Of a DNA stretch of 64,000 nucleotides, positions 47,575-55,956 are shown in pieces. The stretch lies in contig NZ_JAGHZS010000003.1 of NCBI RefSeq assembly GCF_017745275.1, positions 1 through 64,000 of the forward strand. The letters are read 5' to 3'. Below the pieces are notes generated by a model. It made no database searches. It had not been told where the DNA came from and was given only the letters and a program-made list of their open reading frames with translations. This DNA comes from Chitinophaga sp. GTDB lineage: Bacteria; Bacteroidota; Bacteroidia; Chitinophagales; Chitinophagaceae. Both the position numbers and the translations under genes were made by a program. Each line of letters starts with the position of its first letter. The stretch's first letter is position 1.

Positions 47575-47709
47575 AAAGAGCAGAAAGCATAAAGCGGAAA
47601 GCAAAAAGCTATTGAAGCGATTGAAAGAAGCGAGTATTTAAATTACTTATTCGCTTCTTTCAATCGCTTCAATAGCTTTTTGCTTTCCGCTTTATGCTTT
47701 CTGCTCTTT
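47575..47709. repeat. AAGCnnA heptad hairpin element downstream of the aminotransferase
   Basis: Arms 47575-47633 and 47651-47709 are perfect 59-bp reverse complements. The left arm contains AAGCATA, AAGCGGA, AAGCAAA, AAGCTAT, TGAAGCG. The loop is 17 nt, GTATTTAAATTACTTAT, matching the dnaN copy at 14 of 17 bases. It starts 4 bp after the stop codon and is followed by a T-rich string, so it could also act as a terminator. Confidence 0.97.
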
Positions 47710-47790
47710 TTCTTCCCTTTGACTTTTTTCGTCGAAAAGTTAAAAACCTGTTAAATGGTCAACTTTCGTTACTATTTCCGAAAAACTTCC

Positions 47791-47822
47791 TAATTTTGAC
47801 CTTGAAACTAAAAAAGTCAAAA
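47791..47822 (+). promoter_or_regulatory. Promoter and candidate TetR operator of the efflux genes
   Basis: TAATTTTG at 47791-47798 fits the -7 consensus. TTTTGAC (47794-47800) and GTCAAAA (47816-47822) form an inverted repeat with a 15-bp spacer that overlaps the promoter and ends 5 bp before the first tetR start. A related TTTGAC...GTCG/AAAAGTTAAA string lies at about 47717-47744. This arrangement suits autorepression by one of the two TetR proteins. Confidence 0.5.
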
Positions 47823-47827
47823 AGTTA

Positions 47828-48433
47828 ATGCAAACAGAAGCTAAAGATGAAATGCGGGATAAAATCCTGGACGCGGCTCTGAAGCGTTTTACTCACTATG
47901 GCGCTTCGAAAACAACGATGAACGAAATAGCAGATGATCTTCACTGCTCCAAAGCATCGCTGTATTACTACTTCCCGGACAAAAAAGCCCTGCATACAGC
48001 CGTACTGCTAAAAATTGCGGAAGCCTATTTCCAGGCAATGGAAAAAGAGGCAGCAGAATTGAAGTCGGCTGCGCAGGCATTATATAATATTATCGATCTG
48101 CGAAAAGAATTTATCAGTAAATTCTGTCGCCTCGAATTATTCCAAATTATACAAGATAATACCACCTTCTTCCTGGCGGAAAAAAAGAAAGCCAAACAAA
48201 GAGAATTTAATATCCATACGGACATCATTAAAGCAGGTATTGCTTCCGGAGAATTTAATGCAACAGATCCTGCGCTAATCGCCGAATTACTGGTACAAGC
48301 TACCATGGGCCTGCGCTTTTCTGTACCTGATCATATCCGCGAAGACATGGACCTGGATGATGAAATGATGGATGCCATCATAGAAAAACAAAAACAACTG
48401 CTGGAGATCTTCATTAAAGGACTAAAAGCATAA
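47828..48433 (+). CDS. TetR-family regulator 1 of efflux operon
   Basis: A 201-residue TetR-type repressor. The N-terminal HTH is complete (YGASKTTMNEIADDLHCSKA, then SLYYYFPDKKALH, residues about 24-58), and a helical ligand-binding domain follows. It starts the run TetR-TetR-TolC-MFP-RND, with 11 bp to the next gene, so it probably controls the operon it belongs to. Confidence 0.9.
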   Translation: MQTEAKDEMRDKILDAALKRFTHYGASKTTMNEIADDLHCSKASLYYYFPDKKALHTAVLLKIAEAYFQAMEKEAAELKSAAQALYNIIDLRKEFISKFCRLELFQIIQDNTTFFLAEKKKAKQREFNIHTDIIKAGIASGEFNATDPALIAELLVQATMGLRFSVPDHIREDMDLDDEMMDAIIEKQKQLLEIFIKGLKA

Positions 48434-48444
48434 TAACGGAAATC

Positions 48445-49059
48445 ATGGTGGTGAGAGAACGGATACTGGAAACGGCGCTGAAAATGTTCAGGACCTATGG
48501 AGTGAAAGGTGTGACGATGTTCGACATTGCCCGTGATTGCGGTATCTCGAAGAAGACAGTATACGAGCATTTTGTAGACAAACAGGCGTTGATAGATGAA
48601 GGGATGCAGCAGTTGTTAACTAATCATATTAATTATTTTACCGCATCACTGCAAACCACAGCTGATGCAATTGAAGAAATGGTGCGTAACATGAAATATG
48701 TTACCAGCATAGCCAAAACCCTTAACCCGGTGATGTTGTATGAAATCCAGAAGTACCATCCGGACACCTGGAAGAGTATTGAGAGTTTTAAGGGAGATAC
48801 AATACTATGTAATATCAAAGACAATCTAAAACGAGGTACGACGGAAGGCCTATATCGTCAAAACCTCCACATTGATATTGTAGCACGTATGCGCCAGCTA
48901 CAACTGGAAGCCGCATTTGATCCGGTGCAATACCCCGCAGATCAGTTTGACCTGCACGCGGTAATGGAACAGGTAACCGCCCATTTTATACTGGGCATTG
49001 CCACCATCAAAGGACATAAGCTGGCTAACCAGTACCTGCATATAAAAGAAGACGAATAA
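48445..49059 (+). CDS. TetR-family regulator 2 of efflux operon
   Basis: A second, divergent TetR protein (204 residues). Its HTH is YGVKGVTMFDIARDCGISKK, then TVYEHFVDKQALIDEG (about residues 15-50), and the C-terminal half is helical. It is 11 bp after the first tetR and 25 bp before the tolC-like gene. Two TetR genes in tandem at the head of an efflux operon suggest response to two signals or a heterodimer; this is inference. Confidence 0.9.
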   Translation: MVVRERILETALKMFRTYGVKGVTMFDIARDCGISKKTVYEHFVDKQALIDEGMQQLLTNHINYFTASLQTTADAIEEMVRNMKYVTSIAKTLNPVMLYEIQKYHPDTWKSIESFKGDTILCNIKDNLKRGTTEGLYRQNLHIDIVARMRQLQLEAAFDPVQYPADQFDLHAVMEQVTAHFILGIATIKGHKLANQYLHIKEDE

Positions 49060-49084
49060 ACGACTACGCTAACTGATTTAATTT

Positions 49085-50440
49085 ATGAAGCGATTAAAGT
49101 TAACGCTTGTCCTCCTAATGGGGATAGGGGTGTATAATGGTTATGCCCAAACGCAGCTCACCTTACAGGAAGCGCTGAAGTTTGCACTGAACAACAACAA
49201 ACAATTAGCCCGGACAAAAATGGACGAGGAAATGGGTAAATTCAAAACCCAGGAAGTCCGCTCCCAGGCCTTGCCTCAGCTGAATGGTAACGCATCTTAC
49301 ACAGATAACCTGATGCTGCAAAAATCACTCATTCCCGGTGCTGTATTTGGTAAACCAGATAGTTCCATACTCGTGGCATTTGGCGTAAAATACAATGCTA
49401 CCGTGGGCGCAGAATTGAGCCAGCAGATTTTTAACCAGTCCGTATTTACCGGTCTGAAAGCAGCGAAAGCGGGAGAAGAATATTATAAAATACAAACTGT
49501 GCAGTCTGAAGAAAACGTGATCTATGGCGTATCTCAGCTGTATTACCAGCTGATGGTAACACAGGAAAAAATTGTGACCATCAACAGTAATATCGAGAAG
49601 CTCACTCAACTGGTAAGCGCTACCAAATCACAGTTCGATAATGGGTTGGCTAAAAAGATTGACCTCGATCGTATCAAGGTGAATCTCACCAACTACCTGA
49701 CCCAGCGCACACAGTTGCTGAATCAATATGCGATGCAAACCAATAACCTGAAAAAGGTAATGGGCATGCCTTTGCAATCCAGCTTCCTGCTGCCTGCAGC
49801 ATCATTGAAAGAAATTGAAACTACTGCTGCCGGTGTATTGCAATATGATGATATGAATATCGCCAACAGAACAGAATATAAATTATTGAAGAAACAGGAA
49901 GAACTGCAACTGTTTCAGAAGAAAGCTTACCTGGCAGAGTACTATCCTTCCCTGTCTTTATTCGGAAGATATTCTTACAACGGGATGAGTCAGCAATTCG
50001 CTTTCTCCAAAGATCCTTCTAACTCTACCAGCTGGTTTGGTGCTGCCGCTATCGGTATATCGCTGAAAGTGCCCATCTTCGATGGTTTTGGCCGCCGCTC
50101 CAAAGTAAACCAGCAAAATGTAACGCTGCGTCAACTGAGCAAGCAAATAGAGGATACCGAACAAACGCTCAACACGGATTACGAAAATGCCAAGCTGATG
50201 GTGCGTAGTAATTTATCTACCATCACCACCCAAAAGGAAAACATGGACCTGGCCAACGAAGTATATTATTCTACCCAGAATAACTATAAACTCGGCCTGG
50301 CGGGTTTAACGGATCTGCTCAATGCAGAAACTTCCCTGGCAGATGCGCAAAACAGCTATAACGAAGCCCTGCTGCAGTATAAACTGGCGGAGCTGGAAAT
50401 TATTAAGAGCAAAGGATCTTTGAAAGATCTCCTAAACTAA
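49085..50440 (+). CDS. TolC-family outer-membrane efflux protein
   Basis: A 451-residue outer-membrane channel. It has a signal peptide (LTLVLLMGIGVYNGYAQ), then two OEP repeats of coiled-coil and barrel strands. The first begins LTLQEALKFALNNNKQLART. The second contains LQLFQKKAYLAEYYPSLSLF and GLAGLTDLLNAETSLADAQN. It forms the outer channel of the pump encoded with the next two genes. Confidence 0.93.
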   Translation: MKRLKLTLVLLMGIGVYNGYAQTQLTLQEALKFALNNNKQLARTKMDEEMGKFKTQEVRSQALPQLNGNASYTDNLMLQKSLIPGAVFGKPDSSILVAFGVKYNATVGAELSQQIFNQSVFTGLKAAKAGEEYYKIQTVQSEENVIYGVSQLYYQLMVTQEKIVTINSNIEKLTQLVSATKSQFDNGLAKKIDLDRIKVNLTNYLTQRTQLLNQYAMQTNNLKKVMGMPLQSSFLLPAASLKEIETTAAGVLQYDDMNIANRTEYKLLKKQEELQLFQKKAYLAEYYPSLSLFGRYSYNGMSQQFAFSKDPSNSTSWFGAAAIGISLKVPIFDGFGRRSKVNQQNVTLRQLSKQIEDTEQTLNTDYENAKLMVRSNLSTITTQKENMDLANEVYYSTQNNYKLGLAGLTDLLNAETSLADAQNSYNEALLQYKLAELEIIKSKGSLKDLLN

Positions 50441-50475
50441 ACGTATAAACGAAAACAACGATAAACTATTTGCAG

Positions 50476-51546
50476 ATGAAAAAGTTTATAATCTGGGGTG
50501 TAGTGACAATAGGTGCAGTGGTACTGATCATGTGGAAACTCAATGCTAACAAAAAGGCAAATGAGGCCAAAACAGAATTCGTAAAACAAAGCAATATCGG
50601 CGATATCCCGGTGCTGGTGCAAAAAGTAACCCGCAACGATTTTTCAAATGGCTTCCTGGCCAACGGTAACTTTGCACCGGTGCGTGAACTGGCTTACCTC
50701 GCTGAAACTGCCGGCCGTATTACCAAATTACTGGTAGACGAAGGTAGTGTAGTAAGACAGGGACAGCCTATAGCCTACGTGGATGCACAAATTGTAAACA
50801 CCGACCTCGAGTCTGCAAAAGCTAACCTTAACCAGCTGAAAGTAGATAAAGAAAGATACGAAAGCGCCTTCCAAACCGGTGGTGTTACGCAAAAACAAAT
50901 GGATGATGCACGCCTGCAATACGACGTGGCCAAAACCCGCTACGAGGCCGCCAGTCGCCGCGTTAGCGATACTTATGTGAAGGCACCTATCTCCGGTATC
51001 ATCAATAAAAAATACATTGAACTAGGCGCCTACCTTTCTGTAGGTACTAAAATGTTTGATATCGTGGATGTATCCCGCCTGAAACTCGCTGTATCTGTAC
51101 CGGAAGGCCAGGTAGTGACCCTGAAGAAAGGTCAGAAAGTAGAAGTGACCAGCAACGTTTTCCCGGAAACTAAATATGAAGGTACCATCACTTTCATTGC
51201 AGCCAAAGGCGATAACTCCCTGAACTACCCGGTAGAAATGGAAGTGAATAACGTTGCCGGTAAAGACCTGAAAGCAGGCATGTATGGCACCGCCCACTTC
51301 GTAGATCCGAATGCAGATAAAACCATCTTCATTGCCCGTACCGCATTTATTGGTGGTGTAAACAGCAATGAAATATATATCATGGAAGGTAATGTAGCCA
51401 GGAAACGTAAAGTAGTAGCTGGTCGTATTATCGGCGACCAGGTAGAAGTACGGGAAGGCCTGAACGAAGGTGATACCGTAATTACCAGCGGTCAGATCAA
51501 CCTGACAGAAGGCGCTACAGTAGCCGTACAAAACGCTGCGAAGTAA
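50476..51546 (+). CDS. RND efflux periplasmic adaptor (membrane fusion protein)
   Basis: From the ATG at 50476 (356 residues) it has one N-terminal membrane segment (FIIWGVVTIGAVVLIMW), then the lipoyl half-motifs (ETAGRITKLLVDEGSVVRQG and VKAPISGIINKKYIELG). A helical hairpin lies between them, with beta-barrel and MP domains after (QKVEVTSNVFPETKYEG, LNEGDTVITSGQINLTEGA). It bridges the RND pump and TolC partner. A TTG at 50470 is a less likely start. Confidence 0.93.
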   Translation: MKKFIIWGVVTIGAVVLIMWKLNANKKANEAKTEFVKQSNIGDIPVLVQKVTRNDFSNGFLANGNFAPVRELAYLAETAGRITKLLVDEGSVVRQGQPIAYVDAQIVNTDLESAKANLNQLKVDKERYESAFQTGGVTQKQMDDARLQYDVAKTRYEAASRRVSDTYVKAPISGIINKKYIELGAYLSVGTKMFDIVDVSRLKLAVSVPEGQVVTLKKGQKVEVTSNVFPETKYEGTITFIAAKGDNSLNYPVEMEVNNVAGKDLKAGMYGTAHFVDPNADKTIFIARTAFIGGVNSNEIYIMEGNVARKRKVVAGRIIGDQVEVREGLNEGDTVITSGQINLTEGATVAVQNAAK

Positions 51547-51586
51547 GTAAGGAAACGTATCTGGTGTTTGACCAAATTTTTGCAAC

Positions 51587-54500
51587 ATGAAGATTACCGA
51601 AGTATCGATTAAGCGGCCTACCATTGTGGTGGTGGTATTTACCATCCTCACCCTGCTGGGCGTGATGAGTTATAAATCGCTGAACTACGAGCTGTTGCCC
51701 AAGTTCAGCTCCCCTATCGTTACCATTGCTACCATCTACCCGGGAGCTTCTCCTAATGAGGTGGAAAGCAGTGTAACCAAAAAGATTGAAGACGCCATTG
51801 CGTCCATGGAAAAGATTAAGAAGATTACTTCCAAATCTTCCGAAAGCCTTTCTGTTATTACCGTTGAGCTGAATAATGATGCCGATGTGGATATCGCATT
51901 ACAGGATGCACAACGTAAGGTGAACGCTATCCTGGCTGATTTGCCAGGTGATGCGAAGCCGCCTTCCCTCAACAAATTTTCATTGGATGACTTGCCTATC
52001 ATGACTTTGTCTGCCACCGCTAAAATGGACGACAAGCAATTTTATGACCTGGTAGATAAAAAGCTGCAGCCATTATTATCCCGGTTGCCGGGTGTGGCGC
52101 AGGTATCATTGATTGGTGGCCAGGAGCGAGAAATACAGGTGAATATAGATCCTAAGAAACTGCAGGCGTTTAATTTATCTATTCTGCAGGTGCGTCAGCT
52201 GATTACAAATGCCAACCTGGACTTCCCTACCGGGAAGGTAAAAACCGCCAATGAACAGATCCTGATCCGTTTGGCGGGTAAGTATAAAAATGTAGATCAG
52301 CTCCGCAACCTGGTGTTGAAAACAACAGAGAATGGCACGCAGGTTCGTCTTACTGATGTAGCCGATGTACAGGATGCCCAAAAAGATGCAGATCGTATTG
52401 CCCGTGTAGACGGTGTAAGCGCTATTGCACTGCAGGTGCAAAAACAAACAGACGCAAATGCGGTGACCGTGAGCGAGGAAATGAAGAAAACGATCGCGCA
52501 GATAGAAAAAGACTATGCAGTCAACGATCTGAAGATACTGGTGGCCAACGATTCTTCCGACTTTACACTGGAATCAGCCGACTCCGTAATACATGACCTC
52601 ATCCTGGCGGTAGCACTGGTGGCGGTGGTAATGCTGTTGTTCTTACATAGTGTACGTAGCGCCATTTTCGTAATGATCTCCATTCCGGCTTCCCTGATTG
52701 CTACTTTTATTGGTATGAAGCTGATGGGATTCTCCCTCAACCTCATGTCTTTACTCGGCTTATCACTGGTGGTTGGTATCCTCGTGGATGATGCCATTGT
52801 GGTGCTGGAGAATATCTATCGCCATATGGAGATGGGGAAAAACAGAGTACGTGCGGCATTCGATGGGGTAAAGGAAATAGGCTTTACTGTTACTTCCATT
52901 ACCCTGGTAATTGTGGTGGTATTTCTTCCTATATCATTAACCAACGAGCTGGTATCCAAAATTTTGCGTGAGTTCTGCGTGGTGGTAATGATTTCTACGA
53001 TGTTGAGCTTGCTCTCATCCTTTATGATTGTGCCGCTGCTCTCTTCCCGTTTTGGTAAACTGGAACATATCACGGGTAAAAACTGGTTTGAGAAATTTAT
53101 TCTTTGGTTTGAAGCACAGTTGTCGAAGTTTACAAGCTGGATGACAGGTATTCTGCGCTGGGCGCTGGCACATAAAGCCATTACCCTGATAGTGGCTATA
53201 GGCTTGTTGTTTGCGTCTTTCATGCTGTTAGGTAAAGGATATATCGGAGGAGAGTTTATTCCGAAAGGTGACCGTGGACAATTTATTGTGATGCTGGAAA
53301 TGCCGAAGGATGCGTCTGTAGATCAAACCAACCTGGCTACCAGGACAGCGGAGAAGTATCTTAACAAAAAGCCGGAAATCACCCGTTTGATTACAACTGT
53401 TGGTCAAACCAGTGAAGATGGTTTTGGTAATTCGCAATCTACCGCTTATAAATCAGAGATTACGGTTATGCTGGTAGATCCGGAGAAACGCGCGGATGCA
53501 TCAGATATTTATGCGGCTAAGATCAAGAAGGAATTGAAAAACATCTTACCGGGAGTTAAAGTGAAAACTACAGCGGTAAGCATCATGGGTACCGCGGAAA
53601 GAGCGCCGGTAGAATTAATCGTAATGGGTACCGAGCTGGATAGTGTAATGAATTACGCTAAGAGAGCAATGGATACCCTTAAAACCATCAGCGGCGCTAC
53701 GGAAGTAAAACTGTCTGTAGAAGATGGTAACCCGGAAATCAACGTACAGGTAGATCGTGATAAAATGGCGGCGCTGGGACTGACATTGGATGCGGTAGGT
53801 GGAACTATGCAAACTGCTTTTAGTGGTACGGCAGATGATTCCAAGGTGAAGTTCCGTCAGGGCGATTATGAATATGATATCAACATTCGTTTCGATGATT
53901 TCAGCAGAAAGAACCTGGACGATGTATCTAATATACAGTTCATCAATGATAAAGGGCAGCTGATTAAATTGTCGCAGTTTGCTGCTGTAACAGAAGGCTC
54001 TGGCCCAAGCCACCTGGAAAGAAGGGATAAAAATACGTCTGTATCTGTGCAGGCGCAGGTAATGGGACGTCCTTCCGGTACAGTAACGCAGGAGTTCCAG
54101 GCGAAGCTGGCTAAGATGGGTAAACCAACGGGTATTAGTTACCTGTTTGGGGGAGATGCAGAGAACCAGGGCGATTCCTTCGGTACATTAGGTGCGGCGT
54201 TGCTGATTTCTATTGTACTGGTGTACCTGATCATGGTGGCGCTGTACGATAACTACATCTATCCATTTGTGGTATTGTTCTCCATCCCATTGGCTATCAT
54301 CGGTGCGTTGCTGGCATTGGCGCTGACTAACAATACGCTGAACATCTTTACCATCCTGGGTATTATCATGTTGATTGGTCTGGTGGCGAAGAATGCGATC
54401 ATCCTGGTGGACTTTACCAACCAGATGAAAGAAGAAGGACAGAGCACTTATCAGGCATTGATCCATGCGAACAATGCGCGTTTGCGCCCTATCCTGATGA

Positions 54501-54769
54501 CCACTATCGCCATGGTGATTGGTATGTTGCCTATTGCGTTGGCAACCGGTGGTGTAGGCGCCATTAAAAATGGTCTGGCCTGGGCTATCATCGGAGGTTT
54601 GATTAGCTCCATGTTCCTGACACTCATCGTGGTACCGGTGGTATATATGATAGTGGATAAGGTGATGGCGAAGTTTGGTATTGGCAAGTTGTCTACCAAG
54701 CGTTATATCAGGCAGCGCATGGTGGCTTCTTACGAGGAAGTTCCTTTAAATGAAATTCATGTGAATTAA
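51587..54769 (+). CDS. RND-family efflux permease
   Basis: A 1060-residue inner-membrane proton-driven exporter with twelve transmembrane helices and two large periplasmic loops. It begins ITEVSIKRPTIVVVVFTILT, then IYPGASPNEVE. Helix 4 carries GILVDDAIVVLENIYRHM with the paired aspartates used for proton relay. The C-terminal half repeats the pattern (GLVAKNAIILVDFTNQMKEE, RLRPILMTTIAMVIGMLPIA). It is nearest the hydrophobic/amphiphilic exporter class; drug or lipid substrates are likely. Confidence 0.95.
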   Translation: MKITEVSIKRPTIVVVVFTILTLLGVMSYKSLNYELLPKFSSPIVTIATIYPGASPNEVESSVTKKIEDAIASMEKIKKITSKSSESLSVITVELNNDADVDIALQDAQRKVNAILADLPGDAKPPSLNKFSLDDLPIMTLSATAKMDDKQFYDLVDKKLQPLLSRLPGVAQVSLIGGQEREIQVNIDPKKLQAFNLSILQVRQLITNANLDFPTGKVKTANEQILIRLAGKYKNVDQLRNLVLKTTENGTQVRLTDVADVQDAQKDADRIARVDGVSAIALQVQKQTDANAVTVSEEMKKTIAQIEKDYAVNDLKILVANDSSDFTLESADSVIHDLILAVALVAVVMLLFLHSVRSAIFVMISIPASLIATFIGMKLMGFSLNLMSLLGLSLVVGILVDDAIVVLENIYRHMEMGKNRVRAAFDGVKEIGFTVTSITLVIVVVFLPISLTNELVSKILREFCVVVMISTMLSLLSSFMIVPLLSSRFGKLEHITGKNWFEKFILWFEAQLSKFTSWMTGILRWALAHKAITLIVAIGLLFASFMLLGKGYIGGEFIPKGDRGQFIVMLEMPKDASVDQTNLATRTAEKYLNKKPEITRLITTVGQTSEDGFGNSQSTAYKSEITVMLVDPEKRADASDIYAAKIKKELKNILPGVKVKTTAVSIMGTAERAPVELIVMGTELDSVMNYAKRAMDTLKTISGATEVKLSVEDGNPEINVQVDRDKMAALGLTLDAVGGTMQTAFSGTADDSKVKFRQGDYEYDINIRFDDFSRKNLDDVSNIQFINDKGQLIKLSQFAAVTEGSGPSHLERRDKNTSVSVQAQVMGRPSGTVTQEFQAKLAKMGKPTGISYLFGGDAENQGDSFGTLGAALLISIVLVYLIMVALYDNYIYPFVVLFSIPLAIIGALLALALTNNTLNIFTILGIIMLIGLVAKNAIILVDFTNQMKEEGQSTYQALIHANNARLRPILMTTIAMVIGMLPIALATGGVGAIKNGLAWAIIGGLISSMFLTLIVVPVVYMIVDKVMAKFGIGKLSTKRYIRQRMVASYEEVPLNEIHVN

Positions 54770-54812
54770 AGATATGTTACTAACAGTGTAACAGTTGTAG
54801 GTTTAGGTAATG

Positions 54813-54846
54813 GCCGGAGTAATCATACTCCGGCTTTCTTTTTTCT
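54813..54846 (+). terminator. Intrinsic terminator of the efflux operon
   Basis: GCCGGAGTA and TACTCCGGC form a perfect 9-bp stem with a 4-nt loop, followed by TTTCTTTTTTC. It lies 44 bp after the permease stop. Confidence 0.93.
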
Positions 54847-54902
54847 TTGATATTAACAAGTAATTCTTTCGTTTTCACATGGTGGAGTTCACGGGGGCAT
54901 AT

Positions 54903-54910
54903 TACTTTTG
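54903..54910 (+). promoter_or_regulatory. -7 promoter box before the beta-propeller gene
   Basis: TACTTTTG matches TAnnTTTG and ends 17 bp before the ATG at 54928, giving a very short 5' UTR. Confidence 0.55.
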
Positions 54911-54927
54911 CGTCATAAATAATCCTT

Positions 54928-55800
54928 ATGAGAAAGTATTTCCCCATTTTATCTTTATTAGCAGTTCCTTTTATTACACAGGCGCAGAAAACTACAGCTG
55001 GCCTGGAAAAGCCGGAAAGTGTGGTCGCTTATAATGATGGCTATTTTGTGTCAGAAATTGGTTCAAAGCTGGACCCGGTTGGTAAAGACGGAGATGGCGC
55101 TATCTCCTATATTAATAGTGCCGGCAAGCTGGAAACATTAAAATATTTTGATGACGTTTTGAATGCCCCTAAAGGATTGGAGATCATAGGCGATGTATTG
55201 TATGTAGCAGATATTGATCATCTGAAAGGCTACAATATCAAATCACGCAAAAAAGTATTTGATCTAAACCTGGAAGGGAAAGCGTTGATGTTAAACGATT
55301 TAACAAAGGTAGATGATAGTACACTCGTCATCAGCGATTCCTTTAAAAATCATGTGTTGCAGGTAAATACAGTTACCGCTTCATGGATAAAGTTAAAGGG
55401 AGATATCGTAGTGCCTAATGGGGTGGTATATGATGCTGCTACAGATATTGTGTATGTATGCAGTATGGGCCCCGACTTTGATGGCACCGGTAAATTGTTT
55501 TCAAAGAAACTGCATGATGACAATGCTGCTTTTGAGGAGCTGAAAAATTCGCCTGTAGGTCTTTTTGATGGTATTGTTCTGGATGGCCACCATTTGCTGG
55601 TATCTGACTGGATTACTATTAAAGACCCGGTAAAAGGGAATTTATATGTGTATGATTTAAAGAATAATAAATATACCAAACAGGAAATTAAGCGTTCTCC
55701 TGCAGATATCGCATTGGATACAAAGAAGAAAGAATTGCTGATACCGCAATTACTGGATGACAGACTGGAAATAGTTTCGTTGAAGACTTTAGGGTTGTAA
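54928..55800 (+). CDS. Exported SMP-30/NHL-like beta-propeller protein
   Basis: A 290-residue protein with a signal peptide (YFPILSLLAVPFITQAQ). It has repeated propeller-like blades (PESVVAYNDGYFVSEIG, APKGLEIIGDVLYVADIDHL, VVPNGVVYDAATDIVYVCSM, SPADIALDTKKKELLIP). The pattern matches the SMP-30/gluconolactonase-like group, but the metal-binding residues are not clearly identified. It is a single gene with its own promoter box and terminator hairpin. Confidence 0.75.
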   Translation: MRKYFPILSLLAVPFITQAQKTTAGLEKPESVVAYNDGYFVSEIGSKLDPVGKDGDGAISYINSAGKLETLKYFDDVLNAPKGLEIIGDVLYVADIDHLKGYNIKSRKKVFDLNLEGKALMLNDLTKVDDSTLVISDSFKNHVLQVNTVTASWIKLKGDIVVPNGVVYDAATDIVYVCSMGPDFDGTGKLFSKKLHDDNAAFEELKNSPVGLFDGIVLDGHHLLVSDWITIKDPVKGNLYVYDLKNNKYTKQEIKRSPADIALDTKKKELLIPQLLDDRLEIVSLKTLGL

Positions 55801-55814
55801 GTTAAGAATAAGCG

Positions 55815-55843
55815 GAAGCCGGCTCCTGTTGCGGAGCCGCTTC
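55815..55843 (+). terminator. Terminator-like hairpin after the propeller gene
   Basis: GAAGC-C-GGCTCC and GGAGCC-GCTTC pair with one bulged base around a 6-nt loop, then AACTTATTTTAAGG. The T-tract is weak. Confidence 0.65.
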
Positions 55844-55956
55844 AACTTATTTTAAGGAAATTTTTTGTTAGCGTGAGGGTAATCAACAGCAAAGCTGTCA
55901 ATATATAGCCACTACGCTGCAGAACAGGGGTATCATAATGATGGTTTTTATCAACA

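Noticed and set aside
51022..51651. 209-codon minus frame opposite the efflux adaptor gene
   Set aside because: Tyr/Phe/Cys-rich shadow typical of antisense to coding DNA here; no motifs.
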